From NCBI GenBank assembly GCA_037833965.1, contig AP031352.1:10520501-10584500 (forward strand): a DNA stretch of 64,000 nt, read 5' to 3'. Below, piece by piece: positions 56,667-64,000 of the stretch. Every line of letters begins with the position of its first letter. Positions within the stretch are counted from its first letter, which is position 1. The notes beneath the pieces are model-generated. The model searched no databases, was not told the DNA's origin, and saw only the letters and a program-made list of their open reading frames with translations. The position numbers and the translations under genes were made by a program. Source of the stretch: Marchantia polymorpha subsp. ruderalis. Lineage: Eukaryota > Streptophyta > Marchantiopsida > Marchantiales > Marchantiaceae.

Positions 56667-56731
56667 TTATTTAAGTATAACATGAGAGCGGTCCTTTGGT
56701 GCTTCAAGGGGCGGTCGAAGACGAAATTCAA

Positions 56732-57232
56732 GTTCGAGACATTTTACTTGTATTACGCCGTGGAACCCACCTTCGTTTGGACAAATACGCTTCTACAATG
56801 TGAGTTGCTTTAAAAGAGATGGTTAATGTGCCAATTGGATGTGATATTAACTACTTTTAAACTATATTGATCCCACGGTCAGTTTGGACTGTTCTTCGGT
56901 GATCGTGAGTTGAATTTACTTAAATAGTTTTTTTAGGGTTTTGGTTTTGTTTTCACTAAAATATTTAGTGACAGGATGATGCTTATCGCGCTCAATATTT
57001 GTTTTGTGGTTCCGTGAGTTTATGTTCAGTTAGTCTCGTAAATGTTCTCTACATTTTATAAATTATAATCTATATTAAACTATGAATTTAATGATCTGTA
57101 GAATACAAATCATGTACAATATTCAATCATAACATAATTACTCAATAAAACATATATACAAAATGTATTTACAAGGGGTTACGTGGAACAAACGGGACGT
57201 GGCATCTACTCAAAGCTCTGAGCCTTTATATT
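56732..57232. other. intergenic, nothing recognised
   Basis: AT-rich, no gene or repeat seen. Confidence 0.55.
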
Positions 57233-57425
57233 CCAATGAGGCTTGTCCAATTTGGAGACAAAAGCTTCCAAGGGAAGTATGAAATCTTGCAATCATGAAT
57301 CGTTGTGGAATCTGGCCTTCCGAGGGTTCTAATTTATACAGTTCAATTGGAACAACTCCGTGCAGACAACGCTCTGCTATCTAGAGGCCCAGAAGCACAT
57401 TTGTATGGCGCACAATGATTCCCTA
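57233..57425 (-). repeat. third copy of the LRR gene 3' flank
   Basis: Matches 50475-50610 and 58250-58430 (phrases GGAGACAAAAGCTTCC and CTGGCCTTCCGAGGG). No LRR coding remains next to it. It indicates a third LRR copy that has been lost. Confidence 0.8.
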
Positions 57426-57536
57426 GAAAATTCCCATAATGGACCCGAGAAAACCCCCTTGATCAACTGCTTTACCTATGGGACCCAAATGGTTTCATTT
57501 TATCCGATGGTACCCTCTCGACGGCATCGTCGTACA

Positions 57537-57604
57537 TGTTCCAATACGATATAGGATTATTTCGTGTAGAGATTCGCGAAATAATCCCATATCGTATTGG
57601 AACA
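57537..57604. repeat. foldback hairpin, 28-bp stem
   Basis: Arms 57537-57564 and 57577-57604 pair with a single mismatch around a 12-nt loop. No protein context. Confidence 0.95.
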
Positions 57605-58249
57605 TTTTATTTATTTTCCGGATGCAGTTATGACAAGACCCTATAGAGAGTACTTCAGAATCATTGTGCCTTTTGCCCGAACTCGTATTTCTGATACTAG
57701 TTCGCAGTGTGTATTGGAGATGAAGTCCGACGGAAGCATTTCGTGACGGTCGAGGGCCAGATTTTGCAGGTTTCGCTCGGCTGGTTTTGAGTCTACCAAA
57801 GCAATCGAACACACTGAATGCTGCGATGTTCCGATAAATTCCTGCCGCCGTACCTTCTCTCGATGCCGATCCGAATGTCCGCGTGCGTATGGAGGCATTT
57901 CTGCGCATGAATCGACTTGCAGTTTTGATCCACCGATTCTCTACCGTCCTCTTCTCCTCGTGGTGCCGGTCCTCTAGGGGTTGAGAGAGAGAGGCTCAGA
58001 AGGCTCGTCAAGTGGCTGCAAGAGGCTTTCACCTCTTTCTAGCATTGTAAAAGTCGTTTCTGCCAAATTACTCTCGCGGGACATAGTATTCACAGAAACT
58101 CTTCACAGTATAATGTAAAGTATCAGGTTATAAGAATTGTTATTGTAACAGTGATGACATGCATTGCCGTCAAGTGTGATACTATCAAGTAAAATGAAAC
58201 GTGGTGGGTCCAATCCAGTGATTTGAGTCTCCCGCGGTCCCATCAAGTA
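57605..58249. other. intergenic, nothing recognised
   Basis: Several short minus-strand frames overlap here but none shows a recognisable domain. Confidence 0.5.
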
Positions 58250-58519
58250 ATTACAATGAAGATTCTCCAATCTGGAGACAAAAGCTTCCTAGGGGAGTAA
58301 TCCTGCAATCATGAATCGTCGTGGAATCTGGCTCTACTTTACACAGTCCAATTGGAACAACGCTGTGCTATCTAGAGACCCAGCAGCAGTAGCACATGTG
58401 TATGGCGGACAACGAGTCCCCATTCATGCGGAATCTCGTAAGCCCCGGCTAGACCCCGGGGTCCAGCCGGGTGCAAAGCGAGCAGTCGCGCACGCAGCAG
58501 TCAGCTGCTGCGTTCGTTG
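58250..58519 (-). repeat. 3' flank of LRR paralogue, copy 2
   Basis: Homologous to 50475-50700 with small indels. Non-coding. Confidence 0.8.
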
Positions 58520-61239
58520 AACACTCCGTATCTACAGTCATTGAAATGGCGAGCGAAATTTTGAGCTTGCAGTAACCAGTGTCGTGCGCAGGGTATTGTT
58601 TTCAGCGTTCCGATCACGACCCCGATCGGAATTCCGATTTCGAAGACCCGCCACAATGTACCATCCAGGAGCTCGAACGACGGATCCCCGAGTATGGCCG
58701 AGCTTCCGCTTGCGTTGCTGTCTTGCGCCGCACAAGTGGTCTCGAGCGGGGCCCGCAGAGCTGATCGTTCCCGGGCTTGAAGGATAAAATGTCGTACCTC
58801 GTGGAGAAAGCATTCGCCGTGGGGATCTCGTCCTCGTGGAAGTTGTAGGAGAGATTCAGAAAGCTCAACCTGGGCCTGCTCAGCACCGCAGGAATCTTCC
58901 CCGTGAGATAGTTGGCTGACAAATTCAGCGAGTGGAGACGCAGCAGATCTCCAAAAACCTGAGGGATTTCGCCCGAGAAATTATTGTACGTCAGCCCGCG
59001 CAGCTCTCCAAGCGCGTACGGGAGCCTCACGGAGAGCTGGTTGTATGACAGGTCGATGGAGAATAGAGTCTCGAGGACGTACTCGAGTTCGAGTCGCGAA
59101 CCTTTGGCCTCAATGGACATTTGCTCGAGCAATTTCCTCCCCTCCACCTCGAGCCGTACGTCGATGACACTGCTGCCTCCCCCGGCGTCGGCTGGCGACG
59201 CTTCGAGGCGACTAAAGCCTTCCAACCCCGAGAGATTGGGCCAGACTCCCGTGAATGACTTGTGCGACAAGTCGAGCACTTGCAGCTCCGGAAGCTTCCA
59301 GATCCAGCCGGGCACGCGGCCGCCGAATTTGTTGGATGATAATTTTAAAACTCGCAAATCGCGCAGCACTGGCTGAGAGTACTCGTAGTTGTCGGGGAGC
59401 TCCTCTAAGAATTCATTGCTGCTCAGGTCCAGGAGCTTCAGATCCGTGCAGTTGTACACGCTCACGGGAAACTCTCCGCCCAGCTGGTTCCCGTTGACAG
59501 AGAAGCTCTCGAGGGATCGCAGCTGCAAGAAGTCAATCTGAGTGACTGTGCCCGTGAGCTCGCTGTCGCTCAGCCTGATGTTTGTCAGCGACCTGCAGTT
59601 CGCCAGAGACGCGGGATTGGTTCCCGTGGGGTTGTTGCTGTGGAGGATAAGATACACCATATTCTGCAGTCGCCCCAGCTCTGGAGGGGTTCCGCCCGTC
59701 AGCCCGTTGACATGCAGGCCCAAGTACTCCAAACTCTCCAGACTTCCGAACTCGGGGGGATTTCTCATGTCAGAAAATTGTTGCTCAGATTGATCTCGTT
59801 GATACTCTTCAGGTCGGCCAAGCTCGTGGGTATGGGCCCCAACAGCCCGTCATAGTGCAGGAAGAGGAATACCAAATTCGGCAGCTTGCCGAGCTCTGCG
59901 GGAATGTGGCCTCGGAGGTCGTTGTCGTTCAGGAGCAAGAACCTGATGCCGTCCGAGAGCATCGAGAGGTTTCTCAGCGGGTCCAGCATGCCCGTGAGCC
60001 TGTTGTTGTCTGCGTACAAGTAAACTAGCAGCGAGAGGCTTCTCAGCAGGTCCAGGGTGCTCGTGAGCCTGTTGTTCGCTGATTCCAGAATAACGAGCAG
60101 CGAGAGGTTTCTCAGCGGGTCCAGCGTGCCCGTGAAGTTGTTGCTCGCTGCGTCTAGCGTTTGGAGCTGCGTGCAGTTGTTGAGGCTGTCGGGCAACTGC
60201 CCGTCCAGCCGGTTGATGCCGAAGCTGAAATGTCGGAGATTGGCCAGCTGCCCCAGGTTCTCGGGGAGGCCACCGGTGAACTCCTTGATGGACATGTAGA
60301 ACATCGTCAGCGCCGTCATGGCCGTCACAGCTCTGGGAAAGCCGCCACGAAAGTTGTTCTCGCCGATGAAGAGCTTTTCGAGCCGACTCCATGAAGTGGA
60401 CTCCACTGTCAGAAAACTCCCCGTCAGGAAATTGGTCCCCACGTTCAGAAACTCGATCTCCGACAGCGACGCCAGCTCCACGGGGAACTCTCGCTCCAGG
60501 GCATTGTTTCCCAAGTTCAGGAACTTGATCATCGTCAGGTTGCCCAGCTCGGATGGGATGGAGCCTGTGAAATTTTTCTGCTCGAAGCTCAGATACTCCA
60601 GATTGACGAGGTGGCGGTACTCTCTCGGAATGGGACCCGTCAGATAGAAGTTGCCGGAGAAATCCAAGTACCACAGCTTCGTGCAGTTGGTGATGGACTT
60701 GGGAATGGGGCCTCTCATCTTGTTCGACCGGTCAGGGTAGTATTCCTGCTTGGAGTCGAAATTGAAGAGCGTGCCCAGGGCCAGAAACTCGAGCTCAGAA
60801 ATCAAACCCAGCTCCTCCGGAATGAACCCATTGAAGAAATCGCCCTGTTCTCCGATGTAGAAGACTCGTAGGCTCGACATGTTGCCGTACTCTGCAGGAA
60901 CTCCACCGAAGAGAAAATTGTCGTGGACGTTCAAGGTCTGCAGCCTCTGCAGTCGGCCCCATTCCAGGGAAGCTGGCTCAACAGGAAATTGTGGCTCAGA
61001 TCGAGTTCCACGAGGTATTCGAGCTTGCTCAACGAAGGACCCAAAGTGCCGTTCATCTTAAGCCCGGAGAAGTTGAGGGAGATCACGTGCAGCTCATCGT
61101 CGCAGATGACCCTCGTCCACAAGCAGTAGGTGGAGCGATTCCCCGTTGTCCATCCATCCAAAGCGTTGTCCGTGTAGTTTTCGATTTCGGCCTTGAATTG
61201 CAGGAGCGCATTGGCCTCCCTGGGACAGTGGCAACACAT
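58520..61239 (-). pseudogene. LRR receptor-like protein paralogue, frameshifted
   Basis: Colinear with the LRR gene at 50692-53520 from the N-terminal cap (EANALLQFKAEIENYTDNAL) to the C-terminal cap. The frame is broken at least three times: near 60960 (SQLP then WNGADCRG), at about 59765 (one base lost in a G run, so FLT does not continue into the next repeat), and near 58770 after QLCGP, which destroys the transmembrane helix. Internal LRRs are rearranged (three short ANNRLT-type repeats at about 59960-60130) and a few codons are missing near 58985. It is a tandem duplicate in the same orientation. Confidence 0.9.
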
Positions 61240-61570
61240 TGGACTCGTACGGCGTTAGAGATGAATTTCACTCACTCGTCCGAGCATGCGCATTGCTGTG
61301 CACATGCTCGGACGAAGGACACAAGCGACAGGTGCAGAATTGTGCACTTCTCTATCAGATGATATCTTGCTGCTAAAGGTCACTGACCCGAAGCTGTCTT
61401 GGAGCAAAGTGCGAGATATTCCTCGGGAGTGTGCAGATTCCTCCTGAAAACGATGGAGAGGGTCATGACGATTCGTTAACGAAGTGTTGACGGCTTGGTC
61501 CTGAAGTCTAAACTACTGCAGCTCTCGCTGGCTCCTGGGACCGCCGTGTGCTTGTTGCTGGCCAATATGA
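61240..61570 (-). repeat. 5' flank of LRR paralogue, truncated
   Basis: Nearly identical to 53521-53840 until about 61565, where homology stops, so the signal-peptide exon was not duplicated or has been lost. Contains a perfect hairpin at 61277-61314. Confidence 0.85.
61277..61314. repeat. perfect 12-bp hairpin, absent from the paralogue
   Basis: CGTCCGAGCATG, 14-nt loop, CATGCTCGGACG. The right arm and loop are identical in the paralogue (about 53550-53587). There the left arm is replaced by a short unrelated stretch. Confidence 0.9.
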
Positions 61571-61978
61571 ATGGGCAGTGAAAGTTGAAGTGGTTAAACC
61601 TTCACTGCACTTTGAGGATCGAATGCTTTCTTTACGCCTCCCTCGGCACGCATGAACGAACTAGGTGGTCTACGGTCATGGATATTTCAATTATCAACTC
61701 CCCGCTTGGATTCATCGGCCACCATGCAAAGCTTTTAATCGTCGTGACGTGTGCAAAGATTTTTTGGCGGGGATTCCTTTTCTTTCTCACATTGTCTCCT
61801 TTGAAGGTTAGCATTTCAAATGAGCCAATGAGCCTTCTTTCCTTCCTCTTCTCTTGGAAGCAAAGTTCATTAGCCTGCAGGGTTACATGATTCTGGATGG
61901 GAATTTGACTACATCTGCAAGTACATTGAGCTTGATTGAGCATCAAGATATGAGAACAGATTGCCACGTTGACCTTCC
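61571..61978. other. intergenic, nothing recognised
   Basis: No gene supported. Confidence 0.55.
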
Positions 61979-62051
61979 GTTGACCTTCCGATGTCTTCAC
62001 CATTACTTTCTAGCATATACAAAGTAATGGTGAAGACATCGGAAGGTCAAC
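61979..62051. repeat. perfect 31-bp foldback with 11-nt loop
   Basis: Arms 61979-62009 and 62021-62051 are exact reverse complements. Ten bases upstream the phrase GTTGACCTTCC is repeated once more in direct orientation (61969), as if copied in an additional step. Confidence 0.97.
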
Positions 62052-64000
62052 AAGCTCGAATTGCAAAATCTATGCAATTACTGTACTGTTCTCAGAGGAT
62101 GGAATCGTACTCTGTGGCTGAGATGTCGACTGTGGTTGCGGTGTGAGCTGAAGGGCAGAATGCAAACTTTCGTTCTCCATTTTGGGAAGGAAGCTAGTGT
62201 TGAAGACAAAAGGTGTCAGCCCTGACTGACCAACTGTTTGGTGTCCCCGTTATTGATTCCAACATTTATCCCCGCAATGTGCGGAAATAAATTTTGCTTC
62301 TTGACAAATGAACTTGGAAGTTTCGATGTTCCAAAGGAGCACACAGTGACATCACCTACAGGAGCTCTTAATCTATGTCTTCGATTTGTGTGCATAATGT
62401 GAAGCCGTTAATTTGGTCCTACAAAGTGAGATTGTAGTGCCGTGCCAAATATGGAAGTTCTTGTGCAATCCTGGAAAGGAGAAAGTCTCATATTTGGGGT
62501 CTACCCAATGTTACACCTTTGGTTTCATCTATCTAAAACTTGATGAGTTTTTCCTAGAATTTCGCTATATTTCTTCGTACTTCTTCTGATTAGAGAGAGA
62601 CAATGATTTTGCAGCTGTATGGTAACGATTCAGCCGTTTGCAGAAGCTGAAGGCACAGTTCTTTTAGCTGTATGTGACTTATAGAGCATTGTAAGCGAGC
62701 TGAGTGCATTATTGTAAGAACCACATAATAACGCGAAAAGCTCAAGGTTTACTTCAACGGAGTTGATACATTATATGTGGAGTTGTAAAATTTTGAATGA
62801 CACAGGTAAATGGCAAAGAACGTAAATGTTGAAGGTAATGAAGAAAGTGTTGTTCTCTGGTTAGAGCAACAGGTGTAGATATCTTAAGTATATCAGAGTT
62901 CACTAATCGTCAATGACAACGTCTGCAATCCACGGTCATGAGGATGATGACGATAATCTTCATGTGTGCAAAGGTCATGCTTTAATCAGATTCTGCACTT
63001 CCATGGATGGCACTCACGTGCGGTCTCAAAAGAGAATTTTTTTTTTCATATCCAAATCCAAGCTCTAGTATCATCTTTAGTGGCCAAGACTTGTGTACAT
63101 GAATAGAAAGTGCTTGTAGTTGACTTTTGTCGTTCAAGAATATAGCACGAGTCTCACGAGAACCTTCGGTAATCGTGACATGTCATCCTTTATCTCTGTG
63201 CCAGTTATCCGTAATCATCAGAGAGATGCACTCTGAACTCACCCACCCATTAGATTATTAGTATGCTCACATCTTTAATCAGCGGTGCCATGATTTAATC
63301 GGCAAGATCTGTGGATATGTCGTACAACGTAGTAAAGTATCTTCAAGGCTTGCATGTATGTTTTATGTAGGATCTAGGGAAGTCACGTGTGGATAAGGCG
63401 GAGAACCATAGAGCTAAAAGAGCCCGGAGGTGGGACATGACGCAGGATGCACATAAAGTGTGTCATGAAGACCGCTGTGCAAGGCCCAATGAGATGCTCT
63501 GCAAGCCGTTCCGATTATTAAGAAACAACAATGTCACAATTAGTGCTGCATCATTCTGATGAAGGAATACGCCAGAGATCAATGGAGTGCAATCGAAAGA
63601 GGCGAAGCATACACATCGACGTCGATGAAAGAAGAAAATAGCAACATGAAGAGCGTAAATCATTTTTAATTTTTGTTAGTAGACAGAGGCAGTGCTCTGT
63701 ACTCTTACTGATGCTATTGTAATGATAGCCTTTCCGTCTACACATAATGCTGCAAGGGCTGTTGGGGGTTAAACCTCCACATCCCTCTTCCTTTAGATGT
63801 GTAAACATGGTGCTAATGCAGAAAGAAGAATACAAACCTTCCAGGTCTAGCTTGACGTTTCATGTCTCTTCCAGATCTGGGTTCTTTATAATTAGGACGG
63901 TTCGCTGAGAGATCCTCAGTAGAGCCTGTTCGCTGTTTTTTGTTACCACCCATCTTCATCTAACTAACATTCTAAGGGTATATCTTTCTAGCTCTGCTCG
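62052..64000. other. intergenic, nothing recognised
   Basis: No coding frame, RNA gene or repeat that I can support. Short open frames near 63463-63835 look like chance. Confidence 0.55.

Noticed and set aside
56495-56731. 78-residue minus-strand frame over the 56612 hairpin
   Set aside because: No recognisable motif, and the inverted repeat itself accounts for part of the frame.

Overview
The window reads as plant nuclear DNA. Genes are sparse and intron-bearing, an LRR receptor-like protein pair and a class III peroxidase fragment are present, and more than 28 kb consists of nested Ty3/gypsy LTR retrotransposons. A bryophyte, most likely a liverwort close to Marchantia, is my best guess. 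The main reason is a decayed nuclear insertion of plastid cysA, a sulfate-transporter ATPase gene that liverwort and hornwort plastids keep and most other land plants have lost. This is inference; no species was confirmed.

Layout. 1-5000: AT-rich, gene-poor DNA with a plastid-derived scrap (cysA beside trnV), foldback hairpins and the promoter side of a lipase gene. 5026-9148: a seven-exon secreted acid-lipase-family gene whose lipase domain is split by about 620 residues of proline/serine/glycine/tyrosine-rich sequence, much of it built from a 99-bp tandem repeat. 9149-15700: lipase-downstream duplications, degenerate tandem repeats, a 26S rRNA 5' scrap and a strong foldback. 15699-44136: three retrotransposons nested like dolls. 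A (oldest, 5'-truncated) carries B in its LTR. B in turn carries C inside the ORF of its own LTR. C (22895-38495) is complete: two 4901-bp LTRs with no difference seen, a GTTGT target-site duplication, a tRNA-Asp-type primer site, gag-protease, and RT-RNaseH-integrase. 44137-50335: scrambled partial copies of the lipase locus. 50692-61570: an LRR receptor-like protein gene, a peroxidase fragment and a frameshifted LRR paralogue. 62052-64000: nothing recognisable.

The most unusual system is the retrotransposon family. Each LTR encodes an 851-codon protein upstream of the LTR TATA box, that is in U3, so in genomic RNA it would lie 3' of pol. The protein has an unrecognised N-terminal domain, a Pro/Thr/Arg-rich linker and a long coiled coil. 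It is recognisable in the diverged family B as well as in A and C. In element C, gag-protease and pol share one frame separated by a single UAG followed by CAA CUA. This matches the tobamovirus-type UAG-CAR-YYA readthrough signal and suggests that pol is made by stop-codon suppression.

A second theme is foldback DNA: at least nine near-perfect hairpins lie outside the transposons. In two cases a paralogue in the same window lacks the perfect palindrome, as expected if local template switching created it.
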